28,265 nt of DNA from the IMG/VR virus record IMGVR_UViG_3300044678_000994, positions 1 through 28,265 of that record, one strand, 5' to 3'. Below, in pieces: positions 14,002 to 22,265 of this stretch. Every line of letters starts with the position of its first letter. Position 1 is the stretch's first letter. The translations under genes and the position numbers were made by a program. The DNA comes from a virus. Under the pieces are notes generated by a model. It searched no databases. It was not told the DNA's origin and saw only the letters and a list, made by a program, of their open reading frames with translations.

Positions 14002-15568
14002 CCCATTCCCTCCGGAAGCGATTCAGGTTGTCGTAGTCCTTCAGCCATTGATCGGTGAGGCTCTGCTTCCGCTTCGGGTCGGTGGCCTTGTCGAAGCCGC
14101 GCTTGTAGTCGCCATACATGCGCTTCGCCGCGTCGTCCCAGTCCGGTGCGCTGTTGCCTTTCGGCTGCACGTAAAACCGGAGTTCCGAGGGCACGGGCGG
14201 CTTGAAGAGGTTCGGCCGCTCTTTCCGCAGGCGCTCAAGGTAGGCATTCGGGTCTTTGCGATTGCGCGCCAGTTCCTCGAGCACATCGGATTCGAGCTTC
14301 TCGACCTGCGCCTTGTCGTCCTTGCCGGCGGCTGACTTCTGCACCTGGAGCTTCTGCACGATGATTCCGCGCACTGTGTCGAACTGCTTGTCTGCTGCCT
14401 GCTCGGCGTCCGTCTTCTGCCGCTGGCCCTCGGCCCGCAGGTCGTTCAGATAGCCCTCGATCGTCGCGTTGAACTGGTCCTCGGTGCGGCGCGAGATGCG
14501 GGGCGAGCCCGTCGTGCGCGTCGCCGGGTCGTAGCCCGAGCCGTAGACCGTGACGCGGTCGCGCAGCCGCTGCAGCTTGACCGGATCTTTCCACGCGTTG
14601 CGAATCTCGGAGGTCAGTTCCTGCACCGTCTTCGGGTCGTCCGCGCCCTCGACCGCTTGGTTACGCAGGCGTGACATCTGCGTCTCGTACTGCTCGGCAG
14701 TCAGTTTCGAGCGGAACTTCTCGACCATCTGCGGCGTGAGCATGCCGCCCGTGCGCAGGTCGGTCAGCGTCTTCAGGATGCCGTCCTGTTCCTGCTTGAC
14801 CGCCGTCTCGGTGTCCTTCTCCAGTTGCGTGCGCCGCGTCGATGCAGCCGACGACATCGAGAGCTTCTTTTCGGGCGACAGGCCAGGATCGTTGGCGATG
14901 GTCTTCTGCACCTCCGCGATCTGCGCGGGCGAGGTCGCTGCCTCCAGCGCGGAGATGTACTTGTTCGCCGTCATGTCCTCGGCGGTCTTGCGCAGAATCT
15001 TGTAGGCGTCTTCCTGTTGCATCGCGCCGGTTTTGATTGCAGCGCCGAGCGCCTGATCGACGCGCAGCACGCGCTCCTCGTCCGATAGCCCCGGCACGGA
15101 CTTGGCATTGTCAATGTCCATCAACGTCTTCGCGCGGAAGGCGTCCTGCCGCCGCTTCTCTGCCGTCGTCATGACGTGCTCGCGCGTGCTCTCGATGTAG
15201 CCGGACAGCGTGCGAGCGATGACGTCCTGAGCCTTCCGGTTCTTCGTAGCCTTCTGCGCGTCTTCATCGATGCGCTTCGCGAAGGCGTCGAAATCTTTCA
15301 GCATCGTCTCGTATCGCGGCGGCCCTTTGTCGCTGCCGGGATCGTTGTCGACGCCGAGCTTGTACTTGTGCAGTTCCTGCTTTGCGGTCGCGGTGATCGA
15401 ATAGGCGTCTTGGATCGCCTCGCGCTCATAGAGCACGTCCGAGACGCCGGCGATTGCCCGCCCCATCTGAATCAAGCCGCGCGAGTCGCCGAACGCCTGC
15501 TGCGGCACAGCGATCGCCGGACCGGGCTGGGGCACTGCGTTGCCGAAATTGCCGACCGGGATCTTCAT
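13988..15568 (-). CDS. Internal virion protein (gp15-like position), 526 residues
   Basis: This is a long, almost wholly helical, highly charged protein with an N-terminal MKIPVGNFGNAVPQPGPA-type segment that often opens internal virion proteins of podophages of this group. I see no membrane segment and no enzymatic motif. It follows the gp14-like gene by a one-base TGATG overlap and precedes the ADP-ribosyltransferase-like gene with a 14-base overlap. By order and composition it corresponds to the second internal core/ejection protein of T7-like phages (gp15 position). Sequence identity with T7 gp15 itself is not apparent by eye, so the equivalence is positional. Confidence 0.7.
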   Translation of the reverse strand: MKIPVGNFGNAVPQPGPAIAVPQQAFGDSRGLIQMGRAIAGVSDVLYEREAIQDAYSITATAKQELHKYKLGVDNDPGSDKGPPRYETMLKDFDAFAKRIDEDAQKATKNRKAQDVIARTLSGYIESTREHVMTTAEKRRQDAFRAKTLMDIDNAKSVPGLSDEERVLRVDQALGAAIKTGAMQQEDAYKILRKTAEDMTANKYISALEAATSPAQIAEVQKTIANDPGLSPEKKLSMSSAASTRRTQLEKDTETAVKQEQDGILKTLTDLRTGGMLTPQMVEKFRSKLTAEQYETQMSRLRNQAVEGADDPKTVQELTSEIRNAWKDPVKLQRLRDRVTVYGSGYDPATRTTGSPRISRRTEDQFNATIEGYLNDLRAEGQRQKTDAEQAADKQFDTVRGIIVQKLQVQKSAAGKDDKAQVEKLESDVLEELARNRKDPNAYLERLRKERPNLFKPPVPSELRFYVQPKGNSAPDWDDAAKRMYGDYKRGFDKATDPKRKQSLTDQWLKDYDNLNRFRREWDAAQ

Positions 15569-16074
15569 CAGTCCATGATCCCCATCGATTCAGGGAATAC
15601 GCCGCTGCCGCCGCCTCCCATCTTGCTGTACGCCCACCCGGCCTGCGCGCCGCCCTGCAGCACTGTCCCGAGTGCGCCGATGTTCCCCGACACGCGCGCC
15701 TTGCGTGCCGCACGGGACTGCATCTGCGACTGGCTACGCAGCCGCGCCGAGGTGTTCTGCCCGGTGATCAGCGCAGTCAGCGCATCCATCTCGCCACGCC
15801 GCACGATGTCGCCCTGCACGTCGAGCGCGGTGCCGGAGTTCACATCGACGCCAGACGCCCCGTAGGCTGCCGTCGCCTCCTTCCGCGTCATCGTCGCGGC
15901 CCTGCGGATGGCTTTCGCTTCTACCTGCGACATGCCGATGGCCGCGTTCGCATCGGCGAGCGACATGCCCGCTTGGTAGTTGAGCGCGGACTCCTGCTCT
16001 CGGCCCTGCCGGTACTGCCCAAATGCCTGCAGGCCGGTGCCGACCGCCAGTGCCGCAAGTGCCGTGACGCACAT
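15568..16074 (-). CDS. Internal virion protein B (T7 gp14-like)
   Basis: The 168-residue product starts with MCVTALAALAVGTGLQAFGQ, a short Met-Cys opening and a small hydrophobic alanine/glycine-rich helix, then a polar helical body rich in glutamine, arginine and alanine (GREQESALNYQAGMSLADAN). It ends glycine-rich. This closely follows the layout of T7 gp14-type core proteins, which leave the virion and enter the outer membrane during ejection. It sits between the GNAT gene and the gp15-like gene, joined to both by one-base overlaps. Confidence 0.75.
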   Translation of the reverse strand: MCVTALAALAVGTGLQAFGQYRQGREQESALNYQAGMSLADANAAIGMSQVEAKAIRRAATMTRKEATAAYGASGVDVNSGTALDVQGDIVRRGEMDALTALITGQNTSARLRSQSQMQSRAARKARVSGNIGALGTVLQGGAQAGWAYSKMGGGGSGVFPESMGIMD

Positions 16075-16526
16075 CAGGCAGTCCCCCAGGTGTAGACGAC
16101 GCCGCTATGTGCGCCGCCGAGTCGTTCGTAGAGCATGGCCGTGCGCTCCGTTTCCACGCCGGTCGATGCGCCCAGCGAGGTCATCTGCGCGTTTTGCGAC
16201 TTCGCCCAGTCGATGAAGCGACGCACCAGCCGAGCCGCCGCCATTCCGCCACGATGCTCGGGCGCGATGTAGCAGACGAGATCCTCGGCCACGAGCGCGT
16301 GCGAGAACCACTGCGGCGTGAGCAGCCCGACGAGCGTGCCGGTGATCTTGCCGTCCTGCTCGACGACGAAGATGCAGCCCAGCCCCGCGAGAATGGCCGT
16401 CAGCATCTCGTGGACCTTCTCGGGCGCGTAGGGCAGCACGGAGAAGCGCGACTCCGCATGCATGCGCGAGAGCAGATAGACGAGGTCGTCGATGTCTTGC
16501 GAGTGAGCGGCGCGGATCGTGGTCAT
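16074..16526 (-). CDS. GNAT-family N-acetyltransferase (T7 gp13-like position)
   Basis: The 150-residue protein has the GNAT fold pattern: N-terminal TIRAAHSQDIDDLVYLL (strand 1 and helix 1), a central IFVVEQDGKITGTLVGL (strands 2 and 3), the acetyl-CoA site around YIAPEHRGGMAAARLVRRFI (residues 87-106) with the HRGGMAAA loop, and a final YERLGGAHSGVVYTWG. GNAT genes sit at the same place, between the nozzle and internal virion genes, in many T7-like phages, where T7 gp13 is a related morphogenesis protein. Whether this one modifies a protein or is a structural relative is not known. It begins four bases after the nozzle stop. Confidence 0.88.
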   Translation of the reverse strand: MTTIRAAHSQDIDDLVYLLSRMHAESRFSVLPYAPEKVHEMLTAILAGLGCIFVVEQDGKITGTLVGLLTPQWFSHALVAEDLVCYIAPEHRGGMAAARLVRRFIDWAKSQNAQMTSLGASTGVETERTAMLYERLGGAHSGVVYTWGTA

Positions 16527-16530
16527 GGGG

Positions 16531-19269
16531 TCACCCGTCGTTCACGGTCATGCGCTTGATGAGCGCAAGGCATTGGAAGGGAAACGGGACGTCGTGCGTA
16601 ATCGTGATCGAGCCGTCCGAGTCGCCCGATCCGGTGCGGCCCCATCCGAGGTTTTCCATCCGCCAGTCGCCCGAGTAGACCGTCGGGACTGTGGGCGGGG
16701 AGGACACCGGCTGATTAGGCAGTGCGTCGCCGTCCAGTTGCCCGCCCACGGAACCCGATAGCCTCACGATGAGTTCGTGCGCGCTGCTGGCGTTGCCCTG
16801 AGCGGTGCCGGTGCCCGTGCCGATCTCGGTCGGGAGCGTGGTGACGGTCATCGAGAAGGGCAGGCCGGCATAGATTTCGTCCACGACATCCGGCAGTTCA
16901 ATTTCTCCCGCCGAATCGACAACTACCGATCCGTAGAACTTGCCATTGCCGACGACTTGCACGGTCTTGCCTGCGCACTGCGTAAGGCCGAACCAGATAG
17001 TCGTCGGCTGCCCCCATTCGATTACAGGGGTGTACTGTACTTGGCCGGCTGTCAGACGAAACTCGACCGAGCCCTCCCCCGGCGTGAAAGCGACCGCCGG
17101 GACGTAACCAGCGGTTGGCGATATGGCGGTGTAGGGCGTGCCAATCAGTACGCCGTTCAGGTAGAACGAAACTGTGTTGGCGTTCAGATTGATGCGGCAT
17201 CCGATCACGTCGCCGACGTTCCATGCCGCGCCAAACGCTGCGGAGACGCCGTTGTTCCAGCGAAGCGCGTCGGACGAGAAACCGAAACTATTCACGCCTC
17301 CGACCGTGTAGCCGGGCGCATTGCCGGGAGCCCAGCCCGCAATCACCTGCGGCAGAACACCCATGATGATTCGCTGGCCCGCGCTCTTCGAAAGTAGCTT
17401 CACCTCAAAGTAGCGGTCCCATCCGACGCCGTCTGTCGGTATCGCGCCGACGATGCAGCGCGTCGTTGTTCCGCCCGCTTCCTTCGGTGCAGCAGTGACG
17501 ACTGGCTTGGCAAGCGTGACGTTCGTCAAGGCAGAGTTGGCCTCGTTGACCCAGTACGTCCCGAACAGCGTGCAGTCGGTGCCGACCGTGTCATCGAAAA
17601 ACTCCAGAGAGCGAAACGCGCCGCCCGTTGCAGTGCGCTTCACGATGGCAAAGGTCCGGAAAGAGTCGCCGGTCGGCACGACCGCGATGGACTCGACAAC
17701 GCCATCGGTCAGCGTCTGCGCCCACGCGCTGATCTGCTGCTCCTTGTTGTATGTCAGCGGCACCATCTGCCCGTCCGTGCGCAGGCACCACACGACCTGG
17801 TCGGGCAGCGCCTGGTAGTCCATCTCGAGGATTCCCGGCGCGGTGATGTGCTCGGACAGGATCGTGACGTCGGGCGCGTTGAAGTAGTCGGCATCCGAGA
17901 TCGACAGCGCACGAACAGCCCGACTGCCGCGCTGCACGTAGAGGATCTCCTGACCCACCTGCACCGGTCGCCCGGTCGATGCACCGAACGCGCTCTGGAC
18001 CTTCACCTGAATGTTCGTCGGGACGATCGGCTTCTCGATGCCGCCCGTGACCTCCAGCTCCGCGCCGCCGGTATGTCCGACGATGGACCTCGACGCGACC
18101 AGATGCTCGATCGCGGCGGTCTGCTCCGAGGTCGTGAACTGCATCGCGTCGTCGTCGCCGACACCGGTCGAGAAGTCCAGAAAATCACCGGTCACGCTGG
18201 CCCAAAGCGTCGCGGGGAAGAAGTCAGACGACGCTAGGAACAACCGCTGCTGATACGCGCACACCGAGCGCGGATAGCTTCTAGTGATCGGCTTGAACGT
18301 CCACACCGGGGCGCGCAGCGCCCATCCGCCAGACGGTGCCGCAGCAAGTGCCGTCAGTTGCGTGCGGACGATTCCCGTCACGACCGTCGTGCTGGTATAG
18401 CCAGTGATCTGCACAAGCCCGTCATTGATCTCGACGGAGTAGCCGACATGAGATAGGCCCACGAGGTTCTTCCAGCCTGCCGCGCCAAGGGTCAGCGTGA
18501 TCGATGCACCGATCGGGCCGACAGCGCTCGCGGTGCATGTGGTCTTCGGGCTTTCGCTGATTCGCCACGTCTCGACTGGCAGCGATATGCTGTCGAAGGT
18601 CGTCGTGCCTGTGTTGATCGTTACTACGGTTCCGGAAGTCCAGCCTGTGATGATGCCGCGCGCCGATCCCGCCTCGATGTAGCGACCGACATCTGACAGC
18701 GCAAAGCACCCATTGCTGGCCGTAGCCGTTACCGCCGCCCCGCTCGTGGCCGACAACGAAAGCAGCGAGTTCGGCCATTCGCCCAGCTCGTCCGTTGGTG
18801 GTTGCACGAATGGCACGATGCCGAACGAAAACCGATCTGCCAGCAGTCGACGGAGCTGATGCGGCGGCCGGTTCGGATGCACGAGATACATCGTGTCGCC
18901 GTACTGCGTCCAGCGGATCGACGCGATCTCGTCGTGTGTCCACGTCGTCAGGAACGAATAGCCGAGCGAGCGCCCGCCATACGTGTAGACGTTGATGCGG
19001 GTCGCGCTGCCATCCCAGTACAAGACGACCACATACGCCTCGTCGCGCGTGTAGACGAAGCGCAGCAACCGAGCACCCGGAAAACTGGCGGGAAGCGTTG
19101 CCACGTAGCGCAGCCCCGGCCGACGACGGAAGCCCCCATGCGGCAGCGCGTAGGCGTTGAGCATGGTTTTGACCGCGCTGCCGTACTTCGCGAGGTCGGT
19201 GCGGCCGTACAGGCGCGGGCTGATCTCGCCCGTCGTGAAGCTGTTCTGCGATGCGGTGACCTTCGGCAC
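16531..19269 (-). CDS. Tail nozzle / tail tubular protein B (gp12-like) with inserted SPRY-like domain
   Basis: The 912-residue product shows the typical N-terminus of podophage nozzle proteins: QNSFTTGEISPRLYGRTDLA, then GGFRRRPGLRYVA and QRLFLASSD. It forms the tube tip below the adaptor ring and carries DNA to the cell. The start is GTG at 19269, overlapping the TAG of the adaptor gene. Between residues about 617 and 740 it contains a segment with SPRY features: YFEVKLLS, GYTVGG, NVGDVIGCRINLNANTVSFY, LNGVLIG and AVAFTPGEGSVEFRL. After it the nozzle pattern resumes (WGQPTTIWFGLTQCAGKTV). This probably is an accessory beta-sandwich on the nozzle surface, possibly for receptor or fibre contact. 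Lines inside the insert are slightly A+T-richer than their surroundings. Confidence 0.88.
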   Translation of the reverse strand: MPKVTASQNSFTTGEISPRLYGRTDLAKYGSAVKTMLNAYALPHGGFRRRPGLRYVATLPASFPGARLLRFVYTRDEAYVVVLYWDGSATRINVYTYGGRSLGYSFLTTWTHDEIASIRWTQYGDTMYLVHPNRPPHQLRRLLADRFSFGIVPFVQPPTDELGEWPNSLLSLSATSGAAVTATASNGCFALSDVGRYIEAGSARGIITGWTSGTVVTINTGTTTFDSISLPVETWRISESPKTTCTASAVGPIGASITLTLGAAGWKNLVGLSHVGYSVEINDGLVQITGYTSTTVVTGIVRTQLTALAAAPSGGWALRAPVWTFKPITRSYPRSVCAYQQRLFLASSDFFPATLWASVTGDFLDFSTGVGDDDAMQFTTSEQTAAIEHLVASRSIVGHTGGAELEVTGGIEKPIVPTNIQVKVQSAFGASTGRPVQVGQEILYVQRGSRAVRALSISDADYFNAPDVTILSEHITAPGILEMDYQALPDQVVWCLRTDGQMVPLTYNKEQQISAWAQTLTDGVVESIAVVPTGDSFRTFAIVKRTATGGAFRSLEFFDDTVGTDCTLFGTYWVNEANSALTNVTLAKPVVTAAPKEAGGTTTRCIVGAIPTDGVGWDRYFEVKLLSKSAGQRIIMGVLPQVIAGWAPGNAPGYTVGGVNSFGFSSDALRWNNGVSAAFGAAWNVGDVIGCRINLNANTVSFYLNGVLIGTPYTAISPTAGYVPAVAFTPGEGSVEFRLTAGQVQYTPVIEWGQPTTIWFGLTQCAGKTVQVVGNGKFYGSVVVDSAGEIELPDVVDEIYAGLPFSMTVTTLPTEIGTGTGTAQGNASSAHELIVRLSGSVGGQLDGDALPNQPVSSPPTVPTVYSGDWRMENLGWGRTGSGDSDGSITITHDVPFPFQCLALIKRMTVNDG

Positions 19270-20435
19270 TACGCGAACCTCCGCGCATGAATCAGCGGGT
19301 AATCGGTCGGCGTCTCGGAAGTCTCTTCGGTGCCGTCGATCGTCTTCGACTCACGCAGGACGCGAGCGTATTCGGCTTGCATCACCTGCGCCTGACTGGC
19401 GCTCTTGGTGATCGGATAGGCCGCTTCCTTGGCGAGGTAGTACGCGACGCAGTCAGTCACGTGCGAATCCCACAGCCCCGGGTCGGTCACGTCGCGCACG
19501 TATCTCAAGTCGATCGACGGCTCGTCGCAGGCGATCTCGGTGCCGATCATCTTCCAGTCAATCGCGATCTGATCGGTGGAGCAGAAGATGGTCCGCAGCC
19601 AGTCGCGCGGCAGCGCCATCGCGTAGGGCCACTCGCTCGACGGCGCCTTCGCCGGCCATTGCACGTGCCCGGTCGGCGGCGTGTAGGTCCATTCGTTCGG
19701 CAGGAAGCGCGCGAGGATCTGGATCTGCAGGTTGCTGGACCACCCGATCAGCGGGTAGAACACGCGGTTCGGGGCCGAGCGGAGCGTCGAATACGCGACG
19801 CTCTGCGTCACGCCGTTCTTGAAGAAGGTCAGCGTGCCCGCGTCGAGGTCGAGAGCGACGCCGATCACGTCCCCGCTGGTGTACGTGGCGCCATATGCTG
19901 CAGTGACGCCAGCCGACGACTTGAGCCCGTCGCCGCGATACACGAAGCCCACCGTGCCCGCCGCCGTGTTGATGCCGCCCGGCTCAAGCCCGGACCACGC
20001 GTACCACGACGGCACCGGCTCCACGTCCGCCAGGATGCCGATCTGTGCCGTGTTGGTCGCCGGAGTGCGCTCGATCAGCGCTTCGAAGTAGTACTTGCCC
20101 GTGTACAGGTACGGCCGCTGCGCCTCAACGTTGCCAAAGGCCGAGCAGAAGCCGCTAAACGTGGTCGATGACGAGACCCGATTTCCGATGATGTCGGCGG
20201 GGAACCCGTTCGTCAGTACGGGCGACGCAGTACGCGGAGACATCAGCCCCGGCGCCGTCAGCCGCACCTCGCGCACTGCGCAGTTCCACGGATGCGCCCG
20301 CAGCACCGCCTTTCGCGCCTGCGGGTACAGCACGTTCATCAGCCGCGCACGGTCCGTGGCATCGCCGAGCGTCGAGATCGTCTGCGCGCCCACCAGGAGC
20401 AGCGCCTTGTTGCATACCTCGTTGTTCGTCAGCAC
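19269..20435 (-). CDS. Tail adaptor / tail tubular protein A (gp11-like) with inserted SPRY-like domain
   Basis: The N-terminal residues (NKALLLVGAQTISTLGD, RKAVLRAHPWNCAVREVRL) and C-terminal residues (WPYAMALPRDWLRTIF, RYVRDVTDPGLWDSHV, YYLAKEAAYPITKS) are the hallmarks of tail tubular protein A, the dodecameric adaptor between portal and nozzle. Family members are usually about 190-200 residues; this one is 388. The extra ~150-200 residues (about 65-262) contain a SPRY-like domain: YTGKYYFEALIE, GDVIGVALDLDAGTLTFFKN and VFYPLIGW. The start is a GTG at 20435 with GAGG seven bases upstream; the nearby ATG at 20446-20448 is in another frame. It is one gene after the head protein and overlaps the nozzle gene by one base. 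Confidence 0.9.
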   Translation of the reverse strand: MLTNNEVCNKALLLVGAQTISTLGDATDRARLMNVLYPQARKAVLRAHPWNCAVREVRLTAPGLMSPRTASPVLTNGFPADIIGNRVSSSTTFSGFCSAFGNVEAQRPYLYTGKYYFEALIERTPATNTAQIGILADVEPVPSWYAWSGLEPGGINTAAGTVGFVYRGDGLKSSAGVTAAYGATYTSGDVIGVALDLDAGTLTFFKNGVTQSVAYSTLRSAPNRVFYPLIGWSSNLQIQILARFLPNEWTYTPPTGHVQWPAKAPSSEWPYAMALPRDWLRTIFCSTDQIAIDWKMIGTEIACDEPSIDLRYVRDVTDPGLWDSHVTDCVAYYLAKEAAYPITKSASQAQVMQAEYARVLRESKTIDGTEETSETPTDYPLIHARRFA

Positions 20436-20462
20436 GTCGCGGCCTCATGTCTGGGGTGAAAC

Positions 20463-20490
20463 CGCGCCGAGCGGTGATCTGCCCGGCGCG
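20463..20490 (-). terminator. Possible weak terminator or attenuator before the tail genes
   Basis: An inverted repeat, CGCGCCG at 20463-20469 and CGGCGCG at 20484-20490 with a 14-base loop, lies in the short gap between the head-associated gene and the tail adaptor gene. On the minus strand it is followed by GTTTCACCCC, a poor U-tract. It could reduce read-through from head to tail genes, but the lack of a real U-run keeps this tentative. Confidence 0.3.
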
Positions 20491-20504
20491 TTGCTTCTGC
20501 TACG

Positions 20505-21203
20505 TCAGTCCTGCACGTAGGCGACCTTCAGCGTCAGCACCTGGTTGTTGGCGATCTGCGCGCCCGCAACCGTGGAGATCAGCGTCGTGTCGTCGAACGT
20601 CGAGACGAACGCGTTGGCCGGGTTGCCCGTCTCGTCCGAGGTCTCGAACGCGCTGCCCGTGACGGTGATCGCGAGCGATGCCGTGGTCGCCGTGGCAGCC
20701 GCCGAGATCGTGACCACGCACACGCCACCGATCGGGCCGGTGACGCCAGTAATGCGCGTGCCGGTCGGAATGCCGGTGCCGGTGATGAGCGAGCCGACCT
20801 GCGCCGCACCCGCCGCCCGGAAGTTGGCGATGGACGTGGAGCCGATCGTGATGTCACCGACCGCCGTCACGACCTGATCGGCCGCCGCAGGCGTTGCACT
20901 GCCCGCCGTGGTGATCGCCGTCGCTGCGAGGTGACGAGCCGCCACGAGGTTGTCGCCGAGGTTCAGCGTGCAGGACGCCGTACCCGTGGTCCACGTGAGC
21001 CGGGAGAGATACCCCAGCACGCGCGACCGCGGCGGCAGCTTGCCCCAGATGATCCGGTCGGCAATGGCCGGAGCCGTGCCGCTGGCGGGGGCCACGTAGA
21101 CGAATTCCTTGAAGCGGATTCGACCGCCGTCCTGGTTCGCCTTGTTGCGGACCGCCGGCTGCGTGACGAGGTTTTGAAGCTGTACCGAATTGAAGTCTGG
21201 CAT
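20505..21203 (-). CDS. Head-associated (decoration-type) structural protein with inserted beta-rich segment
   Basis: The 232-residue protein follows the major capsid gene directly and has an AGGAG ribosome site. The N-terminus (DFNSVQLQNLVTQPAVRNKA, GRIRFKEFVY, LPPRSRVLGYLSRLTW) and C-terminus (VSTFDDTTLISTVAGAQIAN, VLTLKVAYVQ) resemble small head proteins that follow the capsid gene in this group of phages. Residues about 112-185 form a different, threonine/glycine/alanine-rich stretch with GSLITGTGIPTGTRITGV and VVTISAAATATTASLAITVT, a motif that recurs in beta-structured phage surface proteins and looks like an insertion. The role as a decoration or minor capsid protein is inferred from position. 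Confidence 0.65.
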   Translation of the reverse strand: MPDFNSVQLQNLVTQPAVRNKANQDGGRIRFKEFVYVAPASGTAPAIADRIIWGKLPPRSRVLGYLSRLTWTTGTASCTLNLGDNLVAARHLAATAITTAGSATPAAADQVVTAVGDITIGSTSIANFRAAGAAQVGSLITGTGIPTGTRITGVTGPIGGVCVVTISAAATATTASLAITVTGSAFETSDETGNPANAFVSTFDDTTLISTVAGAQIANNQVLTLKVAYVQD

Positions 21204-21229
21204 TGCAGTGATCTCCTATGCTTTGCCGG

Positions 21230-22120
21230 TTATTCGAAGCAACCGATTTGGACCACGCCCTCGTCCTCGACGCGGACGGCGCCCACGGCCATGCGGGCAT
21301 ACACCTGCATCGCCATGTTCTTGCCGGGCATGCGGTCGATCGACGTCACGATGTCCTTGCCGACGCCCATCGCGACGCAGGGCTTGGCCCATGCCATCGC
21401 GAAGCGGGTCGTGCTGGTCTTGGCGAGACGCTCCGAGCGAATGAACTTGAAGCCCAGGAACGTATCGACCTGACCCTGCGAGAGCGCCTTGACCGAGTTG
21501 TAGTCCACCGACTTGATCTCGGTCGTGCCGTACAGGTTGGTCAGTTGCTTCGACGAGCAGGCGATGAAGCGCGTTGCGTTCATCGTCTGGCCGGTCATCT
21601 GCTCGCTGTCTTCGCCAGGCTGCGCGACTTCGGCCGAGTCGAGGATTTCCTTCGCGGCGAGCAGCTTCGCGAGCGTGAGGCCCGTGCCGCCTTCCGCGAT
21701 GACCTGACTGGACGGCAGCGCCTGCGTGCCCGTGTTGGTGCGTGCCGCGCCTCGCAGTGCCGCGTAGATGACGTCGTCCTTGGCCCGGTTGAGCGCCTGG
21801 ACGGCGAGCTTCGGGTACTTGGACTTCGGATCGGCGAGCATGCGAACCTCGTCGAGTTCGTCCACCAGCTCGGCCCAGCCCTTGTCGGACAGGTCGATCC
21901 AGCGGCGGGAGTGCGGGACCTCGACGTAGCGCGTATCGGAGTGCCGCGACGTGATGTCGTAGGCTTCCGTCCGACCCACCCGCTCCACGGCCTTCGATTG
22001 GCCGATGATGCCGGGGTGCATCGTCACGCACTGCTCGAACCGCGAGGTCATCTGCTGGCCGAGTTCGTAGAAATTGGCCGCGTACTGCTGTACGAATGCT
22101 TCGGTGATCTGGAATGACAT
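21230..22120 (-). CDS. Major capsid protein
   Basis: The 296-residue product follows scaffold and has the features of podophage capsid proteins of this group: MSFQITEAFVQQYAANFYEL at the N-terminus, DLSDKGWAELVDELDEVRML in the E-loop region, ALNRAKDDVIYAALRG, and a C-terminal FAMAWAKPCVAMGVGKDI. I use the ATG at 22120, preceded by AGGAG with good spacing; the open frame extends to 22147 but has no ribosome site. An 8-base inverted repeat sits over the ribosome site (see separate entry). It assembles around the scaffolding protein encoded just upstream to form the T=7-type head expected for this class (inferred). Confidence 0.85.
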   Translation of the reverse strand: MSFQITEAFVQQYAANFYELGQQMTSRFEQCVTMHPGIIGQSKAVERVGRTEAYDITSRHSDTRYVEVPHSRRWIDLSDKGWAELVDELDEVRMLADPKSKYPKLAVQALNRAKDDVIYAALRGAARTNTGTQALPSSQVIAEGGTGLTLAKLLAAKEILDSAEVAQPGEDSEQMTGQTMNATRFIACSSKQLTNLYGTTEIKSVDYNSVKALSQGQVDTFLGFKFIRSERLAKTSTTRFAMAWAKPCVAMGVGKDIVTSIDRMPGKNMAMQVYARMAVGAVRVEDEGVVQIGCFE

Positions 22121-22127
22121 GAGGTGA

Positions 22128-22161
22128 ACTCCTGAGCGTTGAACCACACGCCTCGCTCAGG
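22128..22161 (-). promoter_or_regulatory. Hairpin overlapping the capsid ribosome binding site
   Basis: The perfect 8-base inverted repeat CCTGAGCG (22131-22138) and CGCTCAGG (22154-22161) flanks a 15-base loop. On the minus-strand RNA the second arm ends in CAGG and runs directly into AGTTCACCTC and the capsid ATG, so part of the AGGAG ribosome site would be paired. It may tune capsid translation or protect a processed 5' end. Confidence 0.45.
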
Positions 22162-22225
22162 TTGTTCAGCCCTTCCGGACTGGCCGTAGCTTCTGGCGAA
22201 TCGAATGCGACCCTTGGTTGCGGGG

Positions 22226-22240
22226 CCGGATGAGATCCGG
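22226..22240 (-). other. Small stem-loop in the scaffold-capsid gap
   Basis: CCGGAT and ATCCGG pair around a 3-base loop between the scaffold stop and the capsid gene. There is no U-run after it on the minus strand, so it is not a standard terminator. The rest of the 145-base gap (22121-22265) holds the hairpin at 22128-22161 and no recognisable promoter. Confidence 0.35.
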
Positions 22241-22265
22241 TTGTTCCCTTCGTCCTGCTGTCCTG

